Assembly: GCA_014138725.1 (NCBI GenBank)
Contig: JACJID010000005.1
Coordinates: 124,001-188,000 of the forward strand
Reading direction: 5' to 3'
Source: Kutzneria viridogrisea
GTDB taxonomy: Bacteria; Actinomycetota; Actinomycetes; Mycobacteriales; Pseudonocardiaceae
DNA: 64,000 bases
This document shows positions 1 to 7,915 of the stretch, one piece after another (position 1 is the first letter of the stretch; every line of letters starts with the position of its first letter). A model generated the notes under the pieces. The model worked only from the letters and a program-made list of their open reading frames with translations, made no database searches and was not told where the DNA came from. The position numbers were made by a program, and so were the translations under genes.

Positions 1-326
1 TCCACGCGGACCGGCAGCCCCGTCAGCGCACGCAGTTCCCCGGCCACATCCGTGCCCGCCCAGCCCGGCAGCAGGTCGGTGGCCGACAGCACCGTGCCAG
101 TCGCGGCGTCGACCACGCCGCCCGTGCCCACGCCCACCCCCACGACCGGTGTGCCCGCCGCGAGGGCCCGGACCAGCTCGGCCATGGCGGCCAGCACGGC
201 GCGGGCCCCGTCGCGCGCCGGGGTCGGCACCACCGTGCGCCCGCGCACCACCCCGTCCGCGCCCACCAGGGCACCGGCGATCTTCGTGCCGCCCACGTCC
301 ACGCCGACCGCCCAGCGCGCCGTCAC
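1..326 (-). CDS. ROK-family sugar kinase, partial (C-terminus outside window)
   Basis: Only the first 108 codons lie in the window. Residues 10-15 (DVGGTK, continuing IAGALV) are the glycine-rich phosphate loop of the ASKHA fold, and VGVGVGTGGVVD near residues 62-73 fits the second conserved strand-turn of the ROK family. The fold starts at residue ~7, so there is no room for the N-terminal helix-turn-helix of ROK repressors such as NagC/XylR. A cytoplasmic glucokinase-like sugar kinase is therefore more likely than a regulator. The GTG start (326..324) overlaps the TGA stop of the GntR gene (GTGA), so the two are probably translationally coupled. Together with the sugar porter next door, this suggests phosphorylation of the imported sugar. 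The sugar itself cannot be told from the fragment. Confidence 0.85.
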   Translation of the reverse strand, partial: MTARWAVGVDVGGTKIAGALVGADGVVRGRTVVPTPARDGARAVLAAMAELVRALAAGTPVVGVGVGTGGVVDAATGTVLSATDLLPGWAGTDVAGELRALTGLPVRV

Positions 327-1036
327 GGCTGCTCCCTGGTCACCGTGAACCGGATGTCGTAGCGGTCGGCCCGGTAGATGCTGACGGTCCGCTCCACCGG
401 GGTCCCGCGCAGATCACTGGCCAGGCGCAGCACGCGCAGCGCGGCCGTGCCCGGCGGCACGCCCAGCAGCGCGGCGTCGCCCTCACCGAGCACCACGGCC
501 TCCACGACCTGGTCGGCCACCACCGGCCGGCCCTCGGCGCCCAGCATCTCGTACAGCGAGCCGCCCACCTCCTGCTCCAGCAGGTCCGGTACGCGCCCGG
601 CGGGCAGGTAGGCCATCTCCAGGCACATCGGCACCTCGTCGGCCAGCCGCACGCGGACCAGCCGCACCACCTGCTCGTCCGGTCCGAGCTGGAGGTCCTC
701 CCGGATCGGGCCGTCGGCGGGGATGCGGTCCGCGGTGATCACCCGTGAGCTGGGCCGCAGGCCCCGGCCCGCCATGTCCTCGCTGAACGAGGTGAGCGAG
801 ACCGACTTGGAGATCACCTGGTCGGCCACGAAGGTGCCCGCACCCTGCACGCGGTAGAGCGCACCCGCCTTGGCCAGCTCGTCCAGCGCCTGCCGCACGG
901 TGGCCCTGCTGACCCGGTACTGGGCGGCCAGGTCACGCTCCGTGGGCAGCGCCTCGTGCGCGGGCAGCTTCTCCACGTCGGCGAGCAGCCGCCTGCGCAG
1001 CCGCTCGTACTTCGGAACGTTGCTACCAATCGTCAT
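323..1036 (-). CDS. GntR-family (HutC/FarR-type, UTRA domain) transcriptional regulator
   Basis: 237 aa. Residues ~8-72 form a GntR winged helix, with YRVSRATVRQALDEL as recognition region. Residues ~90-230 look like the UTRA ligand-binding domain of the HutC/FarR subfamily, which usually binds sugar phosphates or similar small acids. I chose the ATG at 1036 because the wing-helix begins directly after it (MTIGSNVPKYERLRRRL). The frame stays open upstream to 1213, but that stretch crosses the neighbouring promoter and does not look like protein. The gene is divergent from the sugar porter. Two operator-like palindromes sit in the shared region, one abutting this start codon and one over the porter's transcription start. 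An autoregulated repressor of the locus is the simplest reading (inference). Confidence 0.9.
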   Translation of the reverse strand: MTIGSNVPKYERLRRRLLADVEKLPAHEALPTERDLAAQYRVSRATVRQALDELAKAGALYRVQGAGTFVADQVISKSVSLTSFSEDMAGRGLRPSSRVITADRIPADGPIREDLQLGPDEQVVRLVRVRLADEVPMCLEMAYLPAGRVPDLLEQEVGGSLYEMLGAEGRPVVADQVVEAVVLGEGDAALLGVPPGTAALRVLRLASDLRGTPVERTVSIYRADRYDIRFTVTREQP

Positions 1037-1052
1037 ATAGGTACGTACCAAT
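1037..1052. promoter_or_regulatory. GntR operator candidate 1
   Basis: ATAGGTACGTACCAAT, with the perfect palindrome GGTACGTACC at 1040-1049. It abuts the gntR start codon and matches 13 of 16 bases of a second palindrome at 1100-1115. Two related inverted repeats in one divergent GntR promoter region suggest self-recognition. Binding itself is inferred. Confidence 0.6.
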
Positions 1053-1071
1053 CCAGACACGAACGGCGGCG

Positions 1072-1100
1072 TTGCGCTCTGTACAGGTTCGAAGTATAGA
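1072..1100 (+). promoter_or_regulatory. Promoter of the sugar-porter gene (-35 TTGCGC, -10 TATAGA)
   Basis: TTGCGC (1072-1077) and TATAGA (1095-1100) are separated by 17 nt, the ideal spacing for a housekeeping-sigma promoter. The predicted transcription start (~1107) falls inside operator candidate 2, a typical repressor arrangement. Confidence 0.55.
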
Positions 1101-1115
1101 TTGTTACGGACCAAT
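1100..1115. promoter_or_regulatory. GntR operator candidate 2
   Basis: ATTGTTACGGACCAAT is an imperfect 16-bp palindrome resembling the element at 1037-1052. It begins at the last base of the -10 box and covers the expected transcription start of the porter gene, so a bound repressor would block initiation. Confidence 0.6.
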
Positions 1116-1157
1116 CTGGGGACCTTCTCGAACCATTGAGTGGAAGGGAGGCCCACG

Positions 1158-2516
1158 ATGGCCACAGAGCGAGAGCGCCCCCGCCCTGGCTCGGTCGTGT
1201 ACGGGATCGCCACCGTCGCGGCCGTCGGCGGGCTGCTGTTCGGCTACGACACGGGTGTCATCTCCGGCGCGCTGCTGTTCATCACCGACGAGTTCGGCCT
1301 CACCCCGCTCAGCTCGGGGCTGGTGGTCAGCGCGATCCTGGTCGGCGCCATGCTCGGCGCGCTCGGCTCGGGCCCGCTCGCCGACCGGTACGGCAGACGG
1401 GTCGCGATCATCGGTGCCGCCGTGGTCTTCGCGGTCGGCGCCGTGCTCGCGGGCACCGCCACCTCGGCGGAGATGCTGGTACTGGCCAGGGGCGTGCTCG
1501 GACTGGCGATCGGCTCGGCCTCGGCGCTGGTCCCGGTGTTCATCAGCGAGGTCTCCCCCGCCCACCTGCGCGGGCGCCTGGTCGCGGTGAACCAGCTCAT
1601 GATCACGATCGGCATCGTGGTGGCCTACGCCGTGGACTACGCCTTCGCGGCCAACCGGGACTGGCGGGCCATGTTCCTGGTGGCCGTCGTGCCCTCGGTG
1701 CTGCTCGGCGTCGGCATGTACTTCCTGCCGGAGACCCCGCGCTGGCTGGTCAGCAAGGGCCGCCTCGACCAGGCCCGCGCGGTGCTCGGGCTGGTGGACC
1801 GCACCGCGGACGCGGAGCAGGAGATCGAGCGGATCCGCGCGGTGCGCGCCGAGGGCAGGGTCCGGCTGCGCGAACTGGCGGGCAGGTGGCTGCGGCCCGC
1901 GCTGATCGCGGGCATCGGCCTGCAGATCCTCGGCCAGGCCACCGGGGTCAACACGGTCATCTACTACGCGCCGACGATCTTCTCCAACGTCGGGCTCGGC
2001 ACCTCCGCGGCGATCCTGGCCACCGTGGGCATCGGCCTGGTGAACCTGCTGATGACCGTGGTCGGCATGGCGCTGGTGGACCGGGTCGGGCGGCGCCCGC
2101 TGCTGCTGGTCGGTGTCGCCGTGATGGCGGTGGCGCTGATCGTCATGGCCGGCTCGATCACCCTGCTGGGCAGCTCGGGTGCGGCGACCACGATCTCGCT
2201 GGTCTGCGTGGTGGTCTACATCGCGGCCGTGGCGGCGAGCCTGGACGTGGTCGTGTTCATCATTCCGGCTGAGATCTACCCGTTGCAGGTGCGCGGGACC
2301 GCGATGAGCGCCACTCTCTTCGCGAACTGGGGCATGAACTTCCTCGTCTCGTTGACCTTCCTCACCCTGCTGACCAGCCTCGGCACGGCAGGCACGTTCT
2401 GGCTCTACGCCGGTCTGTGCGTGGTGATGGTGATCTTCACGGCGACGCTCATCCCGGAGACGAGAGGCCGCTCGCTGGAGCAGATCGAACTGGATCTGCG
2501 CGGAAGGGTCGACTAG
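1158..2516 (+). CDS. MFS sugar-porter family transporter
   Basis: 452 aa integral membrane protein with the full set of sugar-porter (2.A.1.1) signatures in order: GGLLFGYDTGVISGALLF in TM1, DRYGRR in the first cytoplasmic loop, PETPRWLVSKGR before the central loop, GQATGVNTVIYYAP in TM7, DRVGRRPLLL in the second half, and PETRGRSLEQIE at the C-terminus. Relatives such as XylE, GlcP and IolT are H+ symporters for hexoses, pentoses or inositol. I chose ATG 1158 because GGAAGGGAGG (1142-1151) is a well-spaced ribosome site; the GTG at 1140 lies before it. It lies 31 nt upstream of, and is probably cotranscribed with, the large secreted protein gene. Together they suggest extracellular glycan hydrolysis followed by import and ROK-type phosphorylation. 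Substrate unknown. Confidence 0.92.
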   Translation: MATERERPRPGSVVYGIATVAAVGGLLFGYDTGVISGALLFITDEFGLTPLSSGLVVSAILVGAMLGALGSGPLADRYGRRVAIIGAAVVFAVGAVLAGTATSAEMLVLARGVLGLAIGSASALVPVFISEVSPAHLRGRLVAVNQLMITIGIVVAYAVDYAFAANRDWRAMFLVAVVPSVLLGVGMYFLPETPRWLVSKGRLDQARAVLGLVDRTADAEQEIERIRAVRAEGRVRLRELAGRWLRPALIAGIGLQILGQATGVNTVIYYAPTIFSNVGLGTSAAILATVGIGLVNLLMTVVGMALVDRVGRRPLLLVGVAVMAVALIVMAGSITLLGSSGAATTISLVCVVVYIAAVAASLDVVVFIIPAEIYPLQVRGTAMSATLFANWGMNFLVSLTFLTLLTSLGTAGTFWLYAGLCVVMVIFTATLIPETRGRSLEQIELDLRGRVD

Positions 2517-2547
2517 ACGGCCCGAGGCCGTGGGAAGGGGATGCGCG

Positions 2548-5500
2548 ATGGCCAACCCGACAGGAACGCTCGCGGCAGCCGTGCTGGTACTGGCAGCAGG
2601 CATCCCACTGGCACCCGCCGCGTCCGCGGCACCCGCCGAGGCGGTGGCCACCGTCGCCGTGTTCGGCGGGGCGCACACCGTGGACATGACCCGGCTGTTC
2701 AACCAGATCAACGTCAACACCGTGGTCAGACCCCTGAGCCAACTCGGCTCGACCTCACTGGACGGGGTGGACGCGGTGCTGGTCACCGCGGACGGCTACC
2801 CGTCCCGGCCCACCCAGCTCGGCGGCGCCGCGGCCACCAACCTCGCCCGCTTCATGGACCAGGGCAAGCGGGTCTACGTGGAGTTCGCCACCGGCGACAC
2901 CGGGGCGATGGTCCAGTCGGCCGTCTCCCCCGTGCTGGCCACCTTCCCCCGGGTCTACGTCAGTGGGGACTCGGCCTTCGGCAACGGCCTGGGCAACAAC
3001 GCGATCCTCGACGAGCACAACTCGTACTACCTGCCGATGAGCGCACCCGAGGGTTCCTCGGTTCCGCTGAGCTACGGCACGGTGGCCGGGGTCGGCACCG
3101 CCGTGTTCGGGCCCTCGGCGGACGCCCGGCCCGCGCTGATCGTGGCCGACCACGGGCCGGGGCAGCTGTTCTACGCCACCAGCGCGATGTCGAACTACCT
3201 GCAGGGCCGCTACGTGCTCAGCGCCCGCTGGCAGCAGCTGTGGGTCAACATCGCGGTCCAGTTGCTGCCGGACTCGGTGCGCGGCAAGGCCTTGCGCGCC
3301 TACGCCCCGATCAAGGCGTACACCACGCCCAGGGTCTGGGCCGAGCCGAACACGCCGGTCACGCTGAACATCGAGTCGCCGAGGGACCAGTCGCTGGTGG
3401 TCACCCTGGACGGCCAGCCGCTGCCCGCCCCGCGCTCGGCGGCCAACGGCGCGCTGGCCGCCCCGCAGGTCAGCCTCGCCCCCGGCACCCACTTGTTCAC
3501 CGTGCGGGCACAGAACTCGATCTCCGCGACCACCGTGCCGATCACGGTGCAGCACCGCGACCAGGCCTACCGCTCCATGCTGGCCAAGGCGGTCGACTGG
3601 TACCAGCGGTCGGGGGTCATGCTGGGCCGCGGCGACGGGTCCGCCGCCGTGGCCGAGGGGTTCAGCTCCGAGATCGGGCCGGACGGGCGCAACCCGTTCA
3701 AGCCCGACATCCGCGGGGACGGGGTCACCGAGACGGCCTACGCGTTCCAGCTCTACGGCCAGCTCACCGGCAACCGCCAGTACACCAACACCGCGTCCAA
3801 CATCATGGACCAGGTGTACGGGCGGATGCAGATCCCGACCCAGGACGCGCTGTACGGGCTGTTCGAGACCCGCGGCTACTGGCCGGGGGCGCACACCCCC
3901 GAGGAGTACGTGTTCCGCGACGACGAGGGCTGGATCAGCCTGCTCACCCAGGTGTACGCCCAGATCGTGCCCAACGACCGGCACATGGTGCAGGCCCTGC
4001 GCTCGGTGGAGAGCCTGAACCGGACCGCCCGCGCGGACGGCATCCAGCCCTACGTCGGGCCCGGGACCGACATGCTCGGGGTGAGCTGGGACTTCATCGC
4101 GCACCTCGCGGTGAGCCCGCAGTTCGGCTCGGACCCGCACTACCAGAGCATGGCCGCCGCCGCCCTGTTCTACGCCTATGCCACGACCGGCGCGGAGAAG
4201 TACCTGAGGACCGCGCTCAACAGCGTGGACTTCTTCCTGTCCCAACTGCCCAACATCGGCATGGAGAAGAGCCGCTCCGAGGAGTACGGCCGGGCACTGC
4301 TCGTGCTGGCCGCCGCCTACCACTACACCGGGAACGGCAAGTACTACCGGGTGCTGTCCGACTTCGCGTCCTTCTACGCCAGGTTGCAGGACCCGGCGAC
4401 CGGGGCGATCCCGGAATGGGACGGGGTCAACCCGCGCAGCAACGAGGATTACGGCACCTACGAGAGCACGGTGATCCAGCAGAACGGGGACAAGGTCACC
4501 GACCAGCTCTACACCACCGGGTTCCTCGCCATGAACCTGTGGATCGCCTACAAGGCAACGGGTATCGGCACGTTCCGCGCACTGGACCTGAACCTGATCG
4601 ACTACCTGAGCAGGATCCAGATCCAGAGCGCGGACCCCACGCTCAACGGCACCTGGATGCGCGCCTTCGACTACGGCAACTGGGAGTACTACGGCAGCGG
4701 GGCCGACGTGGGCTGGGGCCCGTACGCGGTGGAGACCGGCTGGACCAACGCGCCCATCATGATCGGCACCCTGCTGTACCTGCTCGACCAGTCGTTCTGG
4801 CCCTCACCGGTGGCCGCGCGGGACGCCGACGTGCGCCGGGTCACCGGGGAGTTCGACGAGATCGCCAAGACCCTGCCCAGCCCGCAGTACGGCGAGCTGT
4901 TCAACAGCCCCGTGCTCAACCGGCCGGACAAGGCGTTCACCCTGGAGGCGTGGATCCGGCCCGACCAGCGGACCGTGGACAAGCGGTACGTGGGCCTGGT
5001 GTCCAAGACCACCAGCAGTCTGTGGCTGCGCGGCGGCCACCTGTACGGGGAGTTCCTGACCACCTCGGGCAACTGGATCACGGTGCAGTCCCAGGCCACC
5101 GTGCCCGCCAACGCGTGGACGCACACCGCGGTGACCTACGACGGCAACACCCTGGCGTTGTGGATCAACGGCGCGAAGACCGAGGAGGTCCCGGCGGTAG
5201 GCCTGTCCGTGCAGCGCACGGGGGAACCGCTCGCCGTGGGCGCCCACAACCCGCAGTACCTGGGCCAGGGCTACTTCTTCGGCGGTCAGATCGACGAGGT
5301 GCGCAGCTCCGACATCGCCCGCACCTGGGAGGGCGTGCCCACCGGTCCGTACACCCCTGACGGCAACACCTTGGCGCTGCTGCACTTCGACGAGCAGGGC
5401 AACCCGATCATCGACTCCAGCGGCAACGGGCTGGTCGGGGACCTGGTCGGCGGTCCGAGGTGGACCGAGTCCGGCCGGTTCGGCGGCGGACTGTCGCTGA

Positions 5501-5580
5501 GCCCGAACCCGAGCGCGCCGAACCAGCGCGACGCCGGGCACCGGGGCAGCGGCCGGGCGGCGCTCACCGGCGGACGCTAG
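2548..5580 (+). CDS. Secreted multi-domain protein: alpha-toroid glycosidase-like core with C-terminal LamG domain
   Basis: 1010 aa. An N-terminal signal peptide (hydrophobic ~8-30, likely cleavage near ASAAPAEA) marks export. Residues ~35-235 form an alpha/beta region resembling a glutamine-amidotransferase-like domain (VAVFGGAHTVDMTRLF). A beta-rich segment runs to ~345. The central ~380 residues are rich in Trp/Tyr/Asp and repeat helical hairpins (AYAFQLYGQLTGN, AALFYAYATTGAEKYL, AAAYHYTGNGKYY), as in (alpha/alpha) toroid glycoside hydrolases and lyases. Residues ~790-990 are a concanavalin-type LamG module (LEAWIRPDQ, AWTHTAVTYDG, LALWINGAK). I chose ATG 2548 because GGGAAGGGG lies 7 nt before it. 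The toroid and lectin modules fit extracellular polysaccharide breakdown, but I cannot assign a CAZy family or catalytic residues. Confidence 0.75.
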   Translation: MANPTGTLAAAVLVLAAGIPLAPAASAAPAEAVATVAVFGGAHTVDMTRLFNQINVNTVVRPLSQLGSTSLDGVDAVLVTADGYPSRPTQLGGAAATNLARFMDQGKRVYVEFATGDTGAMVQSAVSPVLATFPRVYVSGDSAFGNGLGNNAILDEHNSYYLPMSAPEGSSVPLSYGTVAGVGTAVFGPSADARPALIVADHGPGQLFYATSAMSNYLQGRYVLSARWQQLWVNIAVQLLPDSVRGKALRAYAPIKAYTTPRVWAEPNTPVTLNIESPRDQSLVVTLDGQPLPAPRSAANGALAAPQVSLAPGTHLFTVRAQNSISATTVPITVQHRDQAYRSMLAKAVDWYQRSGVMLGRGDGSAAVAEGFSSEIGPDGRNPFKPDIRGDGVTETAYAFQLYGQLTGNRQYTNTASNIMDQVYGRMQIPTQDALYGLFETRGYWPGAHTPEEYVFRDDEGWISLLTQVYAQIVPNDRHMVQALRSVESLNRTARADGIQPYVGPGTDMLGVSWDFIAHLAVSPQFGSDPHYQSMAAAALFYAYATTGAEKYLRTALNSVDFFLSQLPNIGMEKSRSEEYGRALLVLAAAYHYTGNGKYYRVLSDFASFYARLQDPATGAIPEWDGVNPRSNEDYGTYESTVIQQNGDKVTDQLYTTGFLAMNLWIAYKATGIGTFRALDLNLIDYLSRIQIQSADPTLNGTWMRAFDYGNWEYYGSGADVGWGPYAVETGWTNAPIMIGTLLYLLDQSFWPSPVAARDADVRRVTGEFDEIAKTLPSPQYGELFNSPVLNRPDKAFTLEAWIRPDQRTVDKRYVGLVSKTTSSLWLRGGHLYGEFLTTSGNWITVQSQATVPANAWTHTAVTYDGNTLALWINGAKTEEVPAVGLSVQRTGEPLAVGAHNPQYLGQGYFFGGQIDEVRSSDIARTWEGVPTGPYTPDGNTLALLHFDEQGNPIIDSSGNGLVGDLVGGPRWTESGRFGGGLSLSPNPSAPNQRDAGHRGSGRAALTGGR

Positions 5581-5599
5581 CGACGACGCGGGGACGGGC

Positions 5600-6412
5600 T
5601 CAGAACCAGCGCTCGAGCACGAGCGCGAGCCCGTCCTCGCTGTTGCTGCCGGTGATCTCGTCGGCCGCGGACTTGGCCTGCGGGTGCGCGTTGGACATCG
5701 CCACCCCGTGCCCGGCCCAGGACAGCATCGACACGTCGTTGGGCATGTCGCCGAACGCGATGACGTCCCCGCGCTCGACCCCGAGCAGTTCGGCGACCTC
5801 GGCGAGGCCGGTGGCCTTGGTCACCCCGGCGGCGGCGATCTCGATCAGGCCGTTGTTGCTGGAGTAGGTGACGGCGAACTGGTCCCCGAGCAGCGCGGTG
5901 GCCGCGGTGGCCATCTCCTGGCTGGTCATGCCGGGGTGCCTGGCCAGCAGCTTGATCGCGGTCTTGCCGAGCACCTCGCCCCGGCTGGCCGCGGCCGAGT
6001 CCGGGTTGGGCCACGGGTGCTGGTACTCCGGCTCCGCGAGGAACTGCCGCTCGGCCTCGCCCATCGCGGTCTCGGCCACCCGCTCGGTGGCCAGCAGGGA
6101 GCCGGGGACGGCCGTGGCCAGTGCCGTGGCCAGGTCGCTCAGCTGCACCGGGTCCAGGCCGTGCACCCGGAACACCCGGTCGGCGGCGATGTCGTAGAGC
6201 GCGGCCCCGTTGGCGCACACCGCGTAGCCGCTGACCCCGGCCTCCACCGCGACGCGGGGGACCCAGCGCGGCGGGCGGCCGGTGACCAGCACGAACGGGG
6301 TGCCCGATGCGAGCACCCTGCCGATCACCTCGGCCGTACGCGGGGAGATCCGCTCGTCGGGGGTGAGCAGGGTTCCGTCGACGTCGGAGGCGACCAGAAG
6401 TGGCTTTTGCAC
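5600..6412 (-). CDS. HAD-superfamily (Cof-type) phosphatase
   Basis: 270 aa. Motif I is DVDGTLLTPDERIS (~residues 9-22; the first Asp is the nucleophile, the second the acid). Motif II is VLVTGRPPRW and motif IV lies in GDVIAFGDMPNDVSML near residue 215. The long insertion between motifs II and III is the C2 cap of the Cof/YidA class, which dephosphorylates sugar phosphates, phosphosugar intermediates or flavin-type substrates. The start is GTG 6412, just before the first strand (VQKPLLVASDVDG); the frame is open further upstream but contains no conserved residues and would run into the divergent gene. It is convergent with the secreted protein, 19 nt from its stop. Substrate unknown. Confidence 0.88.
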   Translation of the reverse strand: MQKPLLVASDVDGTLLTPDERISPRTAEVIGRVLASGTPFVLVTGRPPRWVPRVAVEAGVSGYAVCANGAALYDIAADRVFRVHGLDPVQLSDLATALATAVPGSLLATERVAETAMGEAERQFLAEPEYQHPWPNPDSAAASRGEVLGKTAIKLLARHPGMTSQEMATAATALLGDQFAVTYSSNNGLIEIAAAGVTKATGLAEVAELLGVERGDVIAFGDMPNDVSMLSWAGHGVAMSNAHPQAKSAADEITGSNSEDGLALVLERWF

Positions 6413-6453
6413 CAGTCCATGGTGCCTGACCGGCGGCCCCCTCAGCGTCCCGC

Positions 6454-6459
6454 TACTGT
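6454..6459 (+). promoter_or_regulatory. -10 element (TACTGT), leaderless start of the LLM oxidoreductase
   Basis: TACTGT ends 8 nt before the GTG start at 6468 and no Shine-Dalgarno sequence precedes that codon. Actinobacterial leaderless genes typically show TANNNT at this distance, so the transcript probably begins at the start codon. Confidence 0.5.
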
Positions 6460-6467
6460 CCGAAGCT

Positions 6468-7346
6468 GTGCGCGTTGGCATTGTGATCCTCCCTGAACAT
6501 CGTTGGTGGGTGGCCGAGCCGAAGTGGCGGGCAGCCGAGGAGTACGGCTTTCACCACGCCTGGACCTACGACCACCTGGGCTGGCGCTCGCTGGTGGACG
6601 GACCGTGGTTCGGCTCGGTGCCGACGCTGACCGCGGCGGCGGCCGTCACCTCACGGATCAGGCTGGGCACGATGGTCGCCTCGCCGAACTTCCGGCACCC
6701 CGTGCCCTTCGCCCGCGACCTGACCACGCTGGACGACATCTCCGACGGCCGGTTCACGCTCGGCATCGGGGCGGGCGGGCTGGGCTACGACACCGAGGTG
6801 CTCGGCGCGGAGCAGATCTCCGCGGGCACCAGAGCCGGCCGCTTCGAGGAGTTCGTCGAACTGCTGGACTCGCTGCTGACCAAGCCCAGCACCACCTGGC
6901 AGGGCGAGCACTTCGCCGCCGTGGAGGCAAGGTCGGCCCCCGGCTGCGTACAGCTGCCGAGGATCCCGTTCGTGATCGCGGCCAACGGACCGAGGACGAT
7001 GCGGCTGGCGGCCCGGTTCGGTCAGGGCTGGGTGACGACCGGCACCGACCGGGAGAGCCTGGACAGCTGGTGGCGCTCGGTGGGCGAGGCCTGCCGGCGC
7101 ATGGACGAGGCACTGGCCTCGGTCGGCCGTGAGCCCGCCACGCTGGACCGCTACCTGCAGTCCGATGCCTGCCCGCAGTTCTCGCTGTCCAGCAGGGAGT
7201 TCTTCGAGGACGTGCTGGGCAGGGCCGCGGAGCTGGGCTTCACCGACGTGCTCGCCCCCTGGCCCCGCCACGACGGGGTGTACGCGGGCGCCGAGTCGGT
7301 ACTCGAGGAAGTCGCCGCCGAGGTACTACCCAAACTTTTCACCTGA
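6468..7346 (+). CDS. LLM-class (probably F420-dependent) oxidoreductase
   Basis: 292 aa, the usual length for a luciferase-like TIM-barrel oxidoreductase. Recognisable segments are the first strand RVGIVILPEHRWW, the AWTYDHLGWRSL turn (~30-41), TSRIRLGTMVASPNFRHPV (~62-80), and DDISDGRFTLGIGAGG (~88-103), all standard for the F420-dependent subfamily common in actinobacteria (FMN use is the alternative). The protein reduces or oxidises a small soluble substrate in the cytoplasm. The start is GTG 6468, placed by homology of the first beta strand and by the leaderless promoter. It is divergent from the HAD phosphatase gene, with 55 nt between starts. Confidence 0.88.
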   Translation: MRVGIVILPEHRWWVAEPKWRAAEEYGFHHAWTYDHLGWRSLVDGPWFGSVPTLTAAAAVTSRIRLGTMVASPNFRHPVPFARDLTTLDDISDGRFTLGIGAGGLGYDTEVLGAEQISAGTRAGRFEEFVELLDSLLTKPSTTWQGEHFAAVEARSAPGCVQLPRIPFVIAANGPRTMRLAARFGQGWVTTGTDRESLDSWWRSVGEACRRMDEALASVGREPATLDRYLQSDACPQFSLSSREFFEDVLGRAAELGFTDVLAPWPRHDGVYAGAESVLEEVAAEVLPKLFT

Positions 7347-7570
7347 TCGTGTGTACCCCAGGTCACTGCGGAACCGCCTCGCGAGACCGAGCGTCATACC
7401 GCTTGCAGACCGGGGTGAGGGGAACGAGAGGTCCCCGCGTGCGAGGACAGGGGCAGTCCGAGCGCGCGGGGGCCTTTGCGTGTCAGCCGGTGGCACATTG
7501 TGCAGCCGCCGGAAGACCCCGCACGCGCACACGACCTGCGGATGCTGATCGCCGCGCTGGACTCAGGCAG
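7347..7570. other. Intergenic region with decayed coding traces
   Basis: No convincing gene. A short hairpin (GGGGA...TCCCC, 7420-7436) follows the oxidoreductase gene and could end its transcript. Between ~7500 and 7572 another frame reads a peptide ending DLRMLIAALDSGR, which resembles the N-terminal part of excisionase-type antitoxins; see the following gene. Confidence 0.4.
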
Positions 7571-7852
7571 GTGGCGGGCGCCCTGTCGCAGGGTCAGGCG
7601 GTCACTGTCGCGGCGCACGACACGATGCTGACCACCACCCAGGTCGCCAAGGTGCTCGGCGTGTCCCGGCAGCACGTGGCCAGGTTGATCGACTCGGGCG
7701 CGCTCGCGGACACGATGGTCGGAGCCCACCACCGCGTCGCGCTCTCCGAGGTGGCCGAGTACCAGCGTCGCCGCGCCCTGGTACGGCAGTTGACCCAGGA
7801 TGCCGAGGACTACGACCTCGGCCCCGAGGGCGAGACCTTCCCGACTGGCTGA
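7571..7852 (+). CDS. Excisionase-type helix-turn-helix protein (antitoxin-like), probably 5'-truncated
   Basis: 93 aa from GTG 7571. Residues ~19-60 form a MerR/excisionase-type DNA-binding domain (TMLTTTQVAKVLGVSRQHV, then HHRVALSEVAEYQRRR). Such proteins in actinobacteria are usually ~140-160 aa antitoxins paired with a PIN-type toxin. Here no toxin follows. The N-terminal portion normally found upstream appears only as a fragment in another frame before 7571, so a frameshift or internal deletion is likely. The conserved family segment just before the HTH (here ALSQGQAVTVAAHD) is still in this frame. An alternative start is ATG 7625. No good ribosome site is visible at either. The gene may be a non-functional remnant. 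Confidence 0.5.
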   Translation: MAGALSQGQAVTVAAHDTMLTTTQVAKVLGVSRQHVARLIDSGALADTMVGAHHRVALSEVAEYQRRRALVRQLTQDAEDYDLGPEGETFPTG

Positions 7853-7915
7853 CCGCCCGCACCGTGCCCAGGTTCGTCGAAGTCGTGTCCCCGCTGGTGC
7901 TCTAGCGGCTGCGTG

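Noticed and set aside
1104-2786. Long open frame on the minus strand across the sugar-porter gene
   Set aside because: Low-complexity His/Asp/Gln/Arg-rich translation with no family features; it is the usual antisense frame of a very GC-rich gene.
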